Positions 1-8,504 of a stretch of DNA of 64,000 nt are shown here, in pieces; the stretch's first letter is position 1, and every line of letters starts with the position of its first letter. The translations under genes and the position numbers were made by a program. Origin of the DNA: Oceanicella sp. SM1341 (GTDB lineage Bacteria > Pseudomonadota > Alphaproteobacteria > Rhodobacterales > Rhodobacteraceae); the NCBI RefSeq assembly GCF_003448965.1, contig NZ_QRGC01000022.1, positions 1-64,000 of the forward strand, in the 5' to 3' direction. The notes under the pieces were generated by a model. The model worked only from the letters and a program-made list of their open reading frames with translations, had not been told where the DNA came from and searched no databases.

Positions 1-1
1 A

Positions 2-424
2 GCCAGCGCCGCGCGCGTGGCCGCGGGGCGTGGCGCGGGCCGGCTGTTCCTCGCCGTGGGGCGCGACCAGCTCGCCCCCTTCCGCGCCGCGCTGCCCCGG
101 GCGGCGCTGTTTCCCCGCGTGCTGGGCGAGGGGCCGCGCCCGGTGCTGCAGTCCGGTGCCGTGCTCGAGGCGCCGGGCCCCTTCACCGAGGCGGGGGAGG
201 CGGCGCTCTTCGCCCGGCTGCGCATCGACCTCGTGGTGGCGCGCAACGCGGGCGGCGCCGGGGGCTGGCCGAAACTGGCCGCGGCCCGGGCGCTCGGGCT
301 GCCCGCGCTCCTGCTCGCGCGGCCCGCGCCACCCGAGGGGGTGAGCGTCGTCGAGACGGCGGAGGCCGCGCTGGGGTGGATTTCGGGGCGGCTCGGGCTG
401 GAAATTTCGCCGCGTCTGGCATAG
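2..424 (+). CDS. cobK: Precorrin-6A reductase (CobK/CbiJ family), C-terminal part
   Basis: The reading frame is open from the window edge, so the N-terminus is missing. The visible ~140 residues contain GPFTEAGEAALFARL followed by a V-V-A-R-N-A-G-G segment and KLAAARALGLPALLLARP. This is the C-terminal NAD(P)H-domain pattern of precorrin-6A/cobalt-precorrin-6A reductase, where a conserved K/R-N-S/A-G-G loop precedes 'K-L-x-A-A-R-x-L-G-L-P'. The enzyme reduces the macrocycle in cobalamin synthesis. That fits the corrinoid-protein gene 1.7 kb downstream, though the two are not obviously in one operon. Family identity is from pattern recognition; a different reductase of the same fold is possible because only half is seen. 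Confidence 0.8.
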   Translation, partial: ASAARVAAGRGAGRLFLAVGRDQLAPFRAALPRAALFPRVLGEGPRPVLQSGAVLEAPGPFTEAGEAALFARLRIDLVVARNAGGAGGWPKLAAARALGLPALLLARPAPPEGVSVVETAEAALGWISGRLGLEISPRLA

Positions 425-456
425 ATCGGGCGCTTCACTGAAGGGGGAGACGGCCC

Positions 457-885
457 GTGGCTGCCGCTGAATTCGAAGAGATCGTCGAGACGTTCGAGTT
501 TCTGGAGGACTGGGAAGACCGGTACCGCCACGTGATCGACCTCGGCCGCGAGATGGACCCGTTGCCCGAGGAGCTGCACACCGAGGGCGCGAAGGTGCAC
601 GGCTGCGCGAGCCAGGTCTGGATGATCCCGCGCGTGCAGGGCGAGGGCCCGGAGGCGGTGATTTCCTTCGACGGCGATTCGGACGCGCTGATCGTGCGCG
701 GGCTCATTGCCGTGCTGCGCACCCGGGTGAACGGCGAGACGGCGGACACGCTGAGCACGCTCGACATCACCGGCGAGCTCGCGCGGCTGGGGCTCGACAA
801 GCACCTCTCCGCGCAGCGCTCGAACGGGCTGCGGGCCATGGTTGCCCGGGTGCGCGAAATCGCCGAGAGTACCGCGAGAGGGTAA
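457..885 (+). CDS. sufE: SufE family cysteine desulfuration protein
   Basis: A 142-residue protein, the usual SufE size. It starts at GTG, with GGGGGAG about 8 bases upstream. The key motif is VHGCASQVWM (around residues 47-56), where the Cys is the persulfide acceptor of SufE-type proteins. The N-terminal 'F-x-F-L-x-D-W-x-D-R-Y-x-x-I/V-I-x-L-G' helix is also typical. SufE accepts sulfur from the desulfurase SufS and passes it to the SUF scaffold in the cytoplasm. No suf operon surrounds it; it sits alone between cobK and the methyltransferase, as is common in Rhodobacteraceae. A CsdE-type role cannot be excluded. Confidence 0.9.
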   Translation: MAAAEFEEIVETFEFLEDWEDRYRHVIDLGREMDPLPEELHTEGAKVHGCASQVWMIPRVQGEGPEAVISFDGDSDALIVRGLIAVLRTRVNGETADTLSTLDITGELARLGLDKHLSAQRSNGLRAMVARVREIAESTARG

Positions 886-977
886 GCGCGCGGGCGCCGC
901 GCGCGAAGCCCCGGCACGCGGGGAGGCGGAGGTCACCCGGGCCCGCAGGCGGGCCGGACAGGACGAGGGACATCGAG

Positions 978-1985
978 ATGTCGAACCTGCTGGGCGAGCT
1001 GCTCGCCACCCGCGACTGGCTGATGGCCGATGGCGCCACGGGCACCAACCTGTTCAACGCCGGGCTGCCCACCGGCGAGGCGCCGGAGCTGTGGAACTTC
1101 GACGCGCCCGACCGGATCCGCGATCTTTACCGCGGCTCGGTGGAGGCGGGCTCCGACATCATCCTCACCAACTCCTTCGGCGGCACGGCGAACCGGCTGA
1201 AGCTGCACGGGCTCGAGGCGCGGGTGCAGGAGGTGAACGCCCGCGCGGCGGAGCTCGCACGCGAGGTGGTGGACGGGGCCGGGCGGCCGGTGGTGGTCGC
1301 GGGCTCGATGGGCCCCACGGGCGAGCTGCTGGAGCCGCTCGGGCCGCTCAGCTTCGAGGCTGCCGTGGCTGCCTTCGAGGCGCAGGCGCGCGGGCTGCTC
1401 GCTGGCGGGGTCGACGTGCTCTGGGCCGAGACCATGTCCTCGGAGGAGGAGATGCGCGCCGCCGCACAGGCGGCCGCGAACCTCGGCGCGCCCTTCTGCG
1501 GCACGATGAGCTTCGACACCGCAGGCCGCACGATGATGGGCATCACCCCGCCCGCGCTCGCCGGGCTCGCAGCCGGGCTGCCGGCGCTGCCGCTGGCCTT
1601 CGGGGCGAATTGCGGCGTGGGCGCCTCCGACCTGCTGCGCACCGTGCTCGGGATCACGGCCGCCGCGCCGGGGGCCGTCGTGGTCGCCAAGGGCAATGCC
1701 GGCATCCCGCGCTACGTCGACGGCCACATCCACTACGACGGCACGCCGGAGCTGATGGCCGATTACGCCGTGCTGGCGCGGGACTGCGGCGCGCGCATCA
1801 TCGGCGGGTGCTGCGGCACCACGCCGGCGCATCTCGCCGCGATGCGCGCGGCGCTGGAGAGCACGCCTCCGGGCCCGCGCCCCACGCTGGAGACGATCTC
1901 GGAGCGGCTCGGCGGCTTCTCCTCGGCCACCGACGGCGCTTCGGAGGCCGCACCCGCGCGCGAGCGCCGGCGCCGCCGGGCCTGA
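978..1985 (+). CDS. Homocysteine S-methyltransferase (betaine/corrinoid-type, MetH N-terminal-like)
   Basis: 335 residues with the Pfam S-methyl_trans fold. The three zinc-binding cysteines are visible: GANCGVG (around residue 214) and GGCCGT (around 275-280). The start MADGATGTNLF pattern near residue 14 matches the first strand of the barrel. It is annotated in relatives as betaine-homocysteine methyltransferase. The next two genes encode a free corrinoid protein and a DUF1638 protein, so it more likely acts as the homocysteine-binding part of a split, B12-dependent methionine synthase. ATG 978 has GAGGGAC upstream. A 7-bp GC hairpin (940-955) lies in the leader; I do not recognise a riboswitch there. 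The C-terminal tail is Arg-rich. Confidence 0.85.
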   Translation: MSNLLGELLATRDWLMADGATGTNLFNAGLPTGEAPELWNFDAPDRIRDLYRGSVEAGSDIILTNSFGGTANRLKLHGLEARVQEVNARAAELAREVVDGAGRPVVVAGSMGPTGELLEPLGPLSFEAAVAAFEAQARGLLAGGVDVLWAETMSSEEEMRAAAQAAANLGAPFCGTMSFDTAGRTMMGITPPALAGLAAGLPALPLAFGANCGVGASDLLRTVLGITAAAPGAVVVAKGNAGIPRYVDGHIHYDGTPELMADYAVLARDCGARIIGGCCGTTPAHLAAMRAALESTPPGPRPTLETISERLGGFSSATDGASEAAPARERRRRRA

Positions 1986-2102
1986 GCCGGGGGGCGGCCG
2001 CGCGTCGCTCCGGGGCCGGGCGGCGTCGCCTTTGACATGTCGGGCACGCAGGCCGCGTGTCACGCTTGCGGGCAGATCCTCCCCCGAGCCGGAGCGCGCG
2101 AC

Positions 2103-2804
2103 ATGGCCGACGACGACGATCTCATCCTCAGCGACCTCCCCGACGACGAGCTCGTGCCGCAGATGCACGACGATCTCTACGACGGGATGAAGGACGAGAT
2201 CGAGGAGGCCGTGCACATCCTGCTCGACCGCGGCTGGGCGCCCTACGACATTCTCACCAAGGCGCTGGTGGAGGGGATGCGCATCGTCGGCATCGACTTC
2301 CGCGACGGCATCCTCTTCGTGCCCGAGGTGCTGCTGGCGGCCAACGCGATGAAGGGCGGCATGGCCATCCTCAAGCCGCTGCTGATCGAGACCGGCGCGC
2401 CGCGCCTCGGCAAGATGGTGATCGGCACCGTGAAGGGCGACATCCACGACATCGGCAAGAACCTCGTCTCGATGATGATGGAGGGCGCGGGCTTCGAGGT
2501 GGTCGACCTCGGCATCAACAACGCGGCTGACAGCTACCTCGACGCGCTCACCCGCGAGGAGGCCGACATCCTGGGCATGTCTGCGCTGCTCACCACCACC
2601 ATGCCCTACATGAAGGTGGTGATCGACGCGCTGAAGGAGCAGGGCCGGCGCGACGATTACATCGTTCTGGTGGGCGGCGCACCGCTCAACGAGGAGTTCG
2701 GCCGCGCCATCGGTGCCGATGCCTATTGCCGCGACGCCGCCGTGGCGGTGGAGACGGCGAAGGAGTTCATGGCCCGCAAGCACAACCGGCTCGCCGCCGG
2801 CTGA
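2103..2804 (+). CDS. Corrinoid (B12-binding) methyltransferase protein, MtbC/MetH-cobalamin-domain type
   Basis: 233 residues from the chosen ATG. An upstream in-frame ATG at 2037 would add 22 residues that look non-coding, and MADDDDLILSDLPDDEL begins like family members. Residues ~25-95 form the helical cap domain (B12-binding 2). The DIHDIGKNLV motif near residue 118 is the DxHxxG cobalt-ligand signature, followed by GFEVVDLG and SALLTTTM, all typical of the B12 Rossmann domain. It probably carries the methyl group for the neighbouring homocysteine methyltransferase. The stop is 1 bp from the next start, so translation is likely coupled. Confidence 0.92.
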   Translation: MADDDDLILSDLPDDELVPQMHDDLYDGMKDEIEEAVHILLDRGWAPYDILTKALVEGMRIVGIDFRDGILFVPEVLLAANAMKGGMAILKPLLIETGAPRLGKMVIGTVKGDIHDIGKNLVSMMMEGAGFEVVDLGINNAADSYLDALTREEADILGMSALLTTTMPYMKVVIDALKEQGRRDDYIVLVGGAPLNEEFGRAIGADAYCRDAAVAVETAKEFMARKHNRLAAG

Positions 2805-2805
2805 G

Positions 2806-3462
2806 ATGGAGCCCGACGACACCCGGCTGACGGAGGAGGGGCTGGCCGGCCCCGAGGCCGCGGCCGGGCCCGGCCGGGTGCTGCTCATCGCCTGCGGGGC
2901 GCTGGCGCGCGAGATCCTCGCGCTCACCGCCGTGCCCGGGCGCGGGCATCTCGACCTGCACTGCCTGCCGGCGTCGCTGCACAACCGCCCCCAGCGCATC
3001 CCCGAAGCGGTGCGGGCCCGCATCCGCAGCGCCCGGGGCGCGGGCTATTCCGGCATCTTCGTGGTCTACGCCGATTGCGGCACCGGCGGGCTGCTCGACC
3101 GCGTCTGCGCCGAGGAGGGGGTGGAGCGCATCGCCGGCCCGCATTGCTACGCCTTCTACGACGGCACCGCCGCCTTCGCCGCCCGCGCCGAGGCCGAGCT
3201 CGGCGCCTTCTACCTCACCGATTTCCTCGCCCGGCAGTTCGACGCGCTGGTGTGGCGCGGCCTCGGCCTCGACCGCCACCCCGAGCTGCGCGACCTCTAT
3301 TTCGGAAATTACGACCGGGTGATCTACCTCGCCCAGACCGAGGACGCGGCCCTCACCGCCCGCGCCCGCGCCGGCGCCGCCCGCCTCGGCCTCGCCTTCG
3401 AGCGCCGCTTCACCGGCTACGGCGAGCTGGCCGACACGCTCGACGCGGTGGCCAAGGGGTAA
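2806..3462 (+). CDS. DUF1638 protein
   Basis: 218 residues. ATG 2806 follows the corrinoid gene's stop by one base. The body matches DUF1638: a beta strand VLLIACGALA, then LPASLHNRP, YADCGTGG (Cys-containing), and GPHCYAFYDG near the middle, with a C-terminal NYDRVIYLAQT. DUF1638 genes habitually accompany corrinoid methyltransferases in alphaproteobacteria and methylotrophic archaea. A role in making or maintaining the corrinoid methyltransferase system is likely, but its reaction is not known to me. The conserved Cys and His residues suggest metal or cofactor binding (inference). Confidence 0.85.
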   Translation: MEPDDTRLTEEGLAGPEAAAGPGRVLLIACGALAREILALTAVPGRGHLDLHCLPASLHNRPQRIPEAVRARIRSARGAGYSGIFVVYADCGTGGLLDRVCAEEGVERIAGPHCYAFYDGTAAFAARAEAELGAFYLTDFLARQFDALVWRGLGLDRHPELRDLYFGNYDRVIYLAQTEDAALTARARAGAARLGLAFERRFTGYGELADTLDAVAKG

Positions 3463-3571
3463 CGCGGCCGCTGCCCGGCCCGCCCGCCCGCTGCACCGGT
3501 CCTCCGTCCGAACAGCCCGGCCCCCGAACGCGCAGGCCCCGTCTCCGTCGCCCGGTCACCCCACGACCGCC

Positions 3572-3592
3572 GTCCCGGGCTTGACCCGGGAC
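3572..3592. repeat. Intergenic palindrome GTCCCGGG-CTTGA-CCCGGGAC
   Basis: Perfect 8-bp inverted arms around a CTTGA loop. This sequence type is a widespread dispersed intergenic palindrome in alphaproteobacterial genomes. Only one copy was noticed in this window. Confidence 0.75.
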
Positions 3593-3896
3593 CTCGATGG
3601 GGGCTCACAGCGCTCGCAGCAGTTTCCGCGATTGGCCGGCCGTCGGGTGGGCCGCGCCGTAGATGCTGGTCAGGGCTGATCAGGGCATGGACCATGAAAC
3701 TGTCGCGATTCTGGCCGCGACGGCACCGGTGCCAGGCACGCCAGAGGTCACCGTGCGAAGTCTCGATCGGGAGCCTCGTGCGTCGAGCCGCCCGCCGGAG
3801 GCCATTCATGTGCCGGGGGCAGGCGGCAGCTGACCGATGCACATCGCGCGGTCCCGCGCCATGCGAGCGCTGTTCGGCTGTGAGGGGCCTTCCGGC

Positions 3897-3920
3897 GGCT
3901 CCCCCTCGCACGGGGGAGCC
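3897..3920. other. Hairpin in non-coding stretch (GGCTCCCCC / GGGGGAGCC)
   Basis: Perfect 9-bp stem with a 6-base TCGCAC loop. Neither side has a T-run, so it is not a clear terminator. It lies about 100 bp beyond the stop of the minus-strand Fe-S scaffold gene and 435 bp past the DUF1638 stop. Confidence 0.45.
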
Positions 3921-4016
3921 CCAGCGGATGGACCTTGAAAAGCCCTTCGGATACCGATCCGCGCGCCCGCACAGGCGCGACACCAGTCCGGCCGTCACGC
4001 AGTGACCGCAGTGACT

Positions 4017-4487
4017 TCAGGCGCCGGCGCAGCCGTCGGAGACGGTGCGGGCGCCGATCTCGTCCATTGCCGCGAGGGTGGCTTCGAGGGCGAGCATGAT
4101 CGAGGCGTGGCGGTTCTTGTAGTCGCGTGCCGGCAGCAGCACCTCGTAGCCGTCGAAGGGGGCCGCGGGCACCGGGCCGTTCTGCTTGAGCATGGCGCGC
4201 AGCTCGTCGCGCGCGGTCTCGATCTCCTCGCGCGTGCGGCCGATCACCACCTCGCCCAGCACCGCGGCGGAGGCCTGGCCGAGGGCGCAGGCCTTCACGT
4301 CCTGCCCGAAGGCGGAGATCCGCCCGTCTTCCAGCGACACGTCGACGGTGACCGTGGATCCGCAGAGCGGCGAGCGCTTCATCACGCTGGCCTGCGGCTC
4401 CGCCAGGCGGCTGCGGTGCGGGATATCCGCCGCAAGGCCCAGGATACGCTGGGAGTACAGCTTGATGAGGTCTTCTTCACCGCTCAT
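4017..4487 (-). CDS. NifU/IscU-like iron-sulfur cluster assembly scaffold protein
   Basis: 156 residues. The start MSGEEDLIKLYSQRIL is chosen because upstream residues on the longer frame are the antisense of hisI. Motifs: LAEPQASVMKRSPLCGSTVTVDV with the first conserved Cys, and VKACALGQASAAVLG with the second. The third cysteine of classical IscU is not evident, which is usual for this alphaproteobacterial 'NifU-like N-terminal' subgroup. It should bind Fe-S clusters in transit in the cytoplasm. It is divergent from hisI with a ~76-bp spacer, an arrangement conserved in Rhodobacteraceae. Confidence 0.85.
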   Translation of the reverse strand: MSGEEDLIKLYSQRILGLAADIPHRSRLAEPQASVMKRSPLCGSTVTVDVSLEDGRISAFGQDVKACALGQASAAVLGEVVIGRTREEIETARDELRAMLKQNGPVPAAPFDGYEVLLPARDYKNRHASIMLALEATLAAMDEIGARTVSDGCAGA

Positions 4488-4563
4488 TGGCTTCACCTTT
4501 CCTTCGGGCCCGTGCTGCCATACATAGGCGCGGCCGACCGAAACGAAAAGCCCGTGGAGCCCC

Positions 4564-4932
4564 GTGCCGATGACCGTCTTCGATCCCGCCAGCCTGAAGT
4601 ACACGTCCGACGGTCTTATCCCCGCCATCGCCCAGTCCGAGGCCGGGGAGGTGCTGATGATGGCCTGGATGAACGCGGCCAGCATCGCCGAGACGCTGGA
4701 GACCGGGCAAGTCACCTATTGGTCGCGCTCGCGGGGCGCGCTGTGGCGCAAGGGCGAGACCTCGGGCCACCGCCAGCGGCTGGTGGAGCTGCGCGTGGAC
4801 TGCGACCGCGACTGCCTGCTGCTCGTCGTCGACCAGACCGGGCCGGCTTGCCACACCAACCGCCGCTCCTGCTTCTACACCGCCGTGCGGGCGGGCGAGG
4901 AAGTGGAGATCATGGCGCCGATGGCGGAGTGA
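4564..4932 (+). CDS. hisI: Phosphoribosyl-AMP cyclohydrolase
   Basis: 122 residues if GTG 4564 is used; ATG 4570 two codons later is equally possible. HisI hallmarks: LMMAWMNAASI, TYWSRSRGALWRKGETSGH, DCDRDCLLLVVDQTGPACHT and RRSCFY, carrying the zinc cysteines and magnesium aspartates (D-x-D-x-D). It hydrolyses phosphoribosyl-AMP in histidine synthesis. It is monofunctional, with no HisE domain. Its 3' end overlaps the tail of gluQ by 23 bp in convergent orientation. Confidence 0.96.
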   Translation: MPMTVFDPASLKYTSDGLIPAIAQSEAGEVLMMAWMNAASIAETLETGQVTYWSRSRGALWRKGETSGHRQRLVELRVDCDRDCLLLVVDQTGPACHTNRRSCFYTAVRAGEEVEIMAPMAE

Positions 4933-5839
4933 GCGGGGCGAGCCCCACCATGCGGCGGATGTCTTCCGGAGTGGCGCCCTCGGCGCGGTAAAGGCGGATG
5001 GCGCGGGCGTCGTCGCGCTTGGCGAGGCGCTTTCCCTCTGCGTCGCGGATCAGCCGGTGGTGGCGGTAGCGCGGCACGGTGAGGCCGAGCAGGGCCTGCA
5101 GCAATACGTGGATCCGCGTCGCCTCGAAGAGATCGCGCCCGCGGGTGACATGGGTCACGCCCTGGGCCGCGTCGTCGAGCACCACCGAGAGATGGTAGGA
5201 CGTGCCCATGCCGCGGCGCGCCAGCACGATGTCGCCGCAGGTGGCGCGCAGTGCGTCGGGCGTGACAGGGATGTGGCCGCTCTCGCCCTCCGGGCCGGCG
5301 CCGAGTTCGGTGAAGCCCAGCGTGTCGGCCCGGGGGCCGAGGGCGCGCAGGGCGGCCTCCATGTCGAGCCGCAGGGCCATGTCCCCGGGCGGCTCGGTGC
5401 GCTCGGCCGGGCCGGGCCAGCGGCCGCGGCAGGTGCCGGGGTAGACGAGCCCGTCGGGCCCGCGCGGCGGCTCTGCGCCCTCCTGCGGCGCGCTGGCGGC
5501 GGCCTCGATGTCGCGCCGGGTGCAGGAACAGGCGAAGAGCAGCCCGCGGCGCCACAGGCCGAGCAGTGCGTCGCGGTAGGCCGGCAGCCGGTCGGACTGG
5601 CGCAGAACGGGCTCTTCCCAGGCAAGGCCCAGCCAGGCGAGATCCTCAAAGATTGCCGCTTCCCATTCGGGGCGCGCGCGGGCGCGGTCGATGTCCTCGA
5701 TGCGCAGCAGGAAGCGGCCGCCGGCGGCGCGGGCGGCATCATGGCCGGTGAGCGCCGAGAAGGCGTGGCCGAGATGCAGCGGGCCGGTGGGCGAGGGCGC
5801 GAAGCGCTCGACGGTGGTCTCAGCGGCGGCGCAGCACAT
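4910..5839 (-). CDS. gluQ: Glutamyl-Q tRNA(Asp) synthetase
   Basis: 309 residues, shorter than a true GluRS because the anticodon-binding half is absent, as expected for GluQ-RS. It shows FAPSPTGPLHLGHAFSAL (HIGH-type motif), LRIEDIDRARARPEWE, a zinc-type segment with CSCTRRDIEAA, and GKRLAKRDDARAI (KMSKS-type). The enzyme attaches glutamate to queuosine in tRNA-Asp. QueA, which makes the queuosine precursor, is also in this window at 18.7 kb. The 5' end overlaps the 3' end of the methyltransferase gene by 20 bp, so they are probably co-transcribed. Confidence 0.95.
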   Translation of the reverse strand: MCCAAAETTVERFAPSPTGPLHLGHAFSALTGHDAARAAGGRFLLRIEDIDRARARPEWEAAIFEDLAWLGLAWEEPVLRQSDRLPAYRDALLGLWRRGLLFACSCTRRDIEAAASAPQEGAEPPRGPDGLVYPGTCRGRWPGPAERTEPPGDMALRLDMEAALRALGPRADTLGFTELGAGPEGESGHIPVTPDALRATCGDIVLARRGMGTSYHLSVVLDDAAQGVTHVTRGRDLFEATRIHVLLQALLGLTVPRYRHHRLIRDAEGKRLAKRDDARAIRLYRAEGATPEDIRRMVGLAPLTPPSAP

Positions 5840-6437
5840 AGACGGTGGATTTCATCCCGATGCCGGGCAGCTGGTCGCCCTGCTCCTTGAACAGGAAATC
5901 GGCGTAGCCGGTGTCGATCTGCTCGCGCAGCCGCCCCTCGAAGCCGCCATGGGCGATGGCGTAGTCGGACAGGGTGAACACGAAGCAGCCCCCCGCCGGC
6001 AGGCCGGCCATGATCGCGTCGATGGCGGTGCCGGGCATGTGGCCGGGGAAGAAGGTGCCGATGGCCGCGGCATTGGCATAGGTGCCCGGCTCCCAGGGCA
6101 GCGGCTCGCCGATGTCGCCGAGCATCAGGTTTCGGTAGAGGCCGGTGGCGGCGGCGCGGTCGAGCATCGCCTGCGAGATGTCGATGCCGTCGATGGTGGT
6201 GAAGCCCTCGGCCTTCAGTGCCGCGGCCGAGAGGCCGGTGCCGCAACCGATGTCGATCAGCGGGGCGGACTTGTCCTCGGCGAACTGCGCCAGCGCGGCC
6301 GCGCAGCGCTCGGGGCCGCAATAGCCGAAGCCTTGCATCTCCGCGTCATAGACCTCGGCCCAGCGGGTCCAGAGGTCTTCTGTGGCGGCGGGGCCCTCGG
6401 TCTCGCGGGCGAGTTGCCAGAATGTCTGCTCGGTCAT
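5820..6437 (-). CDS. Class I SAM-dependent methyltransferase
   Basis: 205 residues. LIDIGCGTGLSAAALKAEGF (around 60-79) is the SAM-binding motif I, followed by IDGIDISQAMLDRA (motif post-I). The N-terminal 'W-x-x-W-A-x-x-Y-D-x-x' resembles Williams-Beuren-type methyltransferases. The substrate is unknown. It is upstream of and overlaps gluQ, so a tRNA- or small-molecule-modification role is possible but unproven. Confidence 0.85.
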   Translation of the reverse strand: MTEQTFWQLARETEGPAATEDLWTRWAEVYDAEMQGFGYCGPERCAAALAQFAEDKSAPLIDIGCGTGLSAAALKAEGFTTIDGIDISQAMLDRAAATGLYRNLMLGDIGEPLPWEPGTYANAAAIGTFFPGHMPGTAIDAIMAGLPAGGCFVFTLSDYAIAHGGFEGRLREQIDTGYADFLFKEQGDQLPGIGMKSTVYVLRRR

Positions 6438-6489
6438 GTCTTTGGTCTCCCTCGGGGTCAGTCTAGCCGAGGGAGACGGCGGGGCCTAG

Positions 6490-7839
6490 TCAGAATGCGG
6501 AAATCCAGTGATTCCAATCGCTTTTGGCGCGTTCCGTATAGGCGCGGGCGCGATCCTTCTTGCCACGGCGGCCTTTCGGCCCTTCGCCGAGCGGCGGGAA
6601 CAGGCCGAAGTTCACGTTCATCGGCTGGAAGGTCGCGGCCTCGGCGCCGCCGGTGATGTGGTTGAGCAGCGCGCCGATGGCGGTGGTGGCGGGGGGCAGC
6701 TCCGGCTCACGGCCAAGCTGCTCGGCGGCCGCGAGCCGGCCGGCGAGCAGGCCCATGGCGGCGCTCTCGACGTAGCCCTCCACGCCGGTCACCTGGCCCG
6801 CGAAGCGCAGCGACGGCCGGGCCTTGAGGCGCATGCGCCCGTCGAGCAGCCGGGGCGAGTTCAGGAACGTGTTGCGGTGGATGCCGCCGAGCCGGGCGAA
6901 CTTCGCGTTCTCCAGCCCCGGGATCATCGAGAAAACAGAGGTTTGCGCGCCATACTTCATCTTCGTCTGGAAGCCGACGATGTTGTAGAGCGTGCCGAGC
7001 GCGTTGTCGCGGCGCAGCTGCACGATGGCGTGGGGCTTCACGCTCGGGTCATGCGGGTTGGTGAGGCCAACGGGCTTCAGCGGGCCCCAGCGCAGGGTGT
7101 CGCGGCCGCGCTCGGCCATGACCTCGATGGGCAGGCAGCCCTCGAAATAGGGCGTGTCGCGCTCCCAGTCGTGGAACTCGGTCTTCTCGGCGGCGAGCAG
7201 CGCGTCGATGAAGGCGTCGTATTGCGCGCGGTCCATCGGGCAGTTGAGATAGGCGGTGCGGTCTTCCTCGGTCTCGCCCTTGTCATAGCGCGACTGGAAC
7301 CAGGCCTTGGAGAGGTCGACGCTGTCGGCGTAGACGATGGGGGCGATGGCGTCGAAGAAGGCGAGGCTGTCCTCGCCGGTGAGGGCGAGCACGGCCTCGG
7401 CCAGTGCGGGCGAGGTGAGCGGGCCGGTGGCCACGATCACGCTCGACCAGTCCTCGGGCGGCAGGCCGGCGATCTCGCCGCGCTCGATGGTGACGAGCGG
7501 GTGCTCGGAGAGCCTGCGCGTGACCGCGTCGGAGAAGGCGTGGCGGTCGACTGCCAGCGCGCCGCCGGCGGGCAGGGAATGGGCGTCGCCCATCTCCATG
7601 ATCAGCCCGCCGGCCTGGCGCATCTCCCAGTGCAGGAGGCCCACGGCATTGCTCTCGTCATCGTCGGAGCGGAAGGAGTTGGAACAGACCAGCTCGGCGA
7701 GGCCTTCGGTCTGGTGCGCGAAGGTGGCGACATGCGGGCGCATCTCGTGGAGAACCACGGGCACGCCGAGCGAGACGGCCTGCCAGGCGGCCTCGGACCC
7801 GGCCATGCCGCCGCCGATGATGTGAATGGGATCTGTCAT
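6490..7839 (-). CDS. trmFO: Methylenetetrahydrofolate-tRNA-(uracil-5-)-methyltransferase TrmFO
   Basis: 449 residues, full length. [16 protein letters not shown] at the N-terminus is the FAD-binding GxGxxG loop. Also visible are [30 protein letters not shown] and [21 protein letters not shown] near the C-terminus, all diagnostic of the Gid/TrmFO family. It makes m5U54 in tRNA using methylene-THF and FADH2. It ends about 50 bp before the methyltransferase start. The 272 bp upstream (7840-8111) contain no convincing gene. Confidence 0.96.
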   Translation of the reverse strand: MTDPIHIIGGGMAGSEAAWQAVSLGVPVVLHEMRPHVATFAHQTEGLAELVCSNSFRSDDDESNAVGLLHWEMRQAGGLIMEMGDAHSLPAGGALAVDRHAFSDAVTRRLSEHPLVTIERGEIAGLPPEDWSSVIVATGPLTSPALAEAVLALTGEDSLAFFDAIAPIVYADSVDLSKAWFQSRYDKGETEEDRTAYLNCPMDRAQYDAFIDALLAAEKTEFHDWERDTPYFEGCLPIEVMAERGRDTLRWGPLKPVGLTNPHDPSVKPHAIVQLRRDNALGTLYNIVGFQTKMKYGAQTSVFSMIPGLENAKFARLGGIHRNTFLNSPRLLDGRMRLKARPSLRFAGQVTGVEGYVESAAMGLLAGRLAAAEQLGREPELPPATTAIGALLNHITGGAEAATFQPMNVNFGLFPPLGEGPKGRRGKKDRARAYTERAKSDWNHWISAF

Positions 7840-8111
7840 GGCCGCAGCTTTTAGCGCCGCGCGGGGCGGCTGACCAGAGCCGGATTTTCACCGGCGCGAC
7901 CGCAGCGATGCGGACGGCGCGTGCCGCGCCGGTTCTCCTCGAGCGCGCCACGCCCCCTTGCGGGGGCCCGGCTCGCGGTGGGTGCGGGGGGGCTGGTGGT
8001 GTCTGCTGCGCGGCGCGCGTGCGCGGATCTGCGTCGGAGGCGGGAAAGCGGCGGGTCGTGCGCGGCCGGCACGCAGGAGCCTTCCGGGGCAGCGGGGACC
8101 TGCCGGGGCGC

Positions 8112-8504
8112 TCAGGCGGAGGCGGGGCCGATCAGGTCCCAGCGGTTGCCGCAGAGGTCGCGGAAGACGGCGACCATGCCGTAGGGCTCGGCGCGCGGGC
8201 TGCCTTCGAACTCCACGCCCTCGGCGCACATGCGGGCATGGGTGGCGGGGAAATCCTCGGTCTGCAGGAAGAAGGCGACACGGCCGCCGGCCTGGGTGCC
8301 GATGGCCGCGGCCTCGCGCGAGGTGGCGGCGCGGGCGATCAGCAGGGCGCTGCCGCCGCCGGGAGGGGCAAGGCGCACCCAGCGCTTGCCCCCGCCCATG
8401 TCCGTGTCCTCCAGCACCGTGAAGCCGAGCGCGCGGCGAAACCAGGCGATGGCCGGGTCGTACTCGGCCACCACCAGGGTCACGGTGAGGAGGGCGGCGC
8501 TCAC
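8112..8504 (-). CDS. VOC (glyoxalase/bleomycin-resistance) family protein
   Basis: 130 residues with the paired beta-alpha-beta-beta-beta arrangement of VOC proteins: [32 protein letters not shown], then [18 protein letters not shown] and [17 protein letters not shown]. The start is GTG, overlapping the gyrA stop by 4 bp (GTGA), so it is translated from the gyrA message. The substrate is unknown; metal-ligand residues of glyoxalase I are not all apparent. Confidence 0.85.
   Translation of the reverse strand: MSAALLTVTLVVAEYDPAIAWFRRALGFTVLEDTDMGGGKRWVRLAPPGGGSALLIARAATSREAAAIGTQAGGRVAFFLQTEDFPATHARMCAEGVEFEGSPRAEPYGMVAVFRDLCGNRWDLIGPASA

Larger units (their letters stand above)
3463..4016. 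other. 554-bp non-coding stretch between DUF1638 and the Fe-S scaffold gene
   Basis: No open frame here resembles a protein family. The candidates (for example 3694-4005 on + and its antisense partners) are Arg/Pro-rich frames of the kind GC-rich noise gives, and none has a convincing ribosome binding site. Two structured elements are visible and listed separately: an alphaproteobacterial-type palindrome at 3572-3592 and a 9-bp hairpin at 3897-3920. The short word TCAGGGC also recurs around 3672-3686. It may be a decayed gene or a repeat-rich spacer. Confidence 0.5.

Noticed and set aside
886-977. SAM or SAH riboswitch before the homocysteine methyltransferase gene
   Set aside because: Only one 7-bp GC hairpin is present. 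I could not find the conserved core bases or pseudoknot partners of a known SAM/SAH class.
3694-4005. Possible 100-residue protein in the 3.5-4.0 kb gap
   Set aside because: Arg- and Pro-rich, no ribosome binding site, equally long frames on the other strand, and no recognisable motif.
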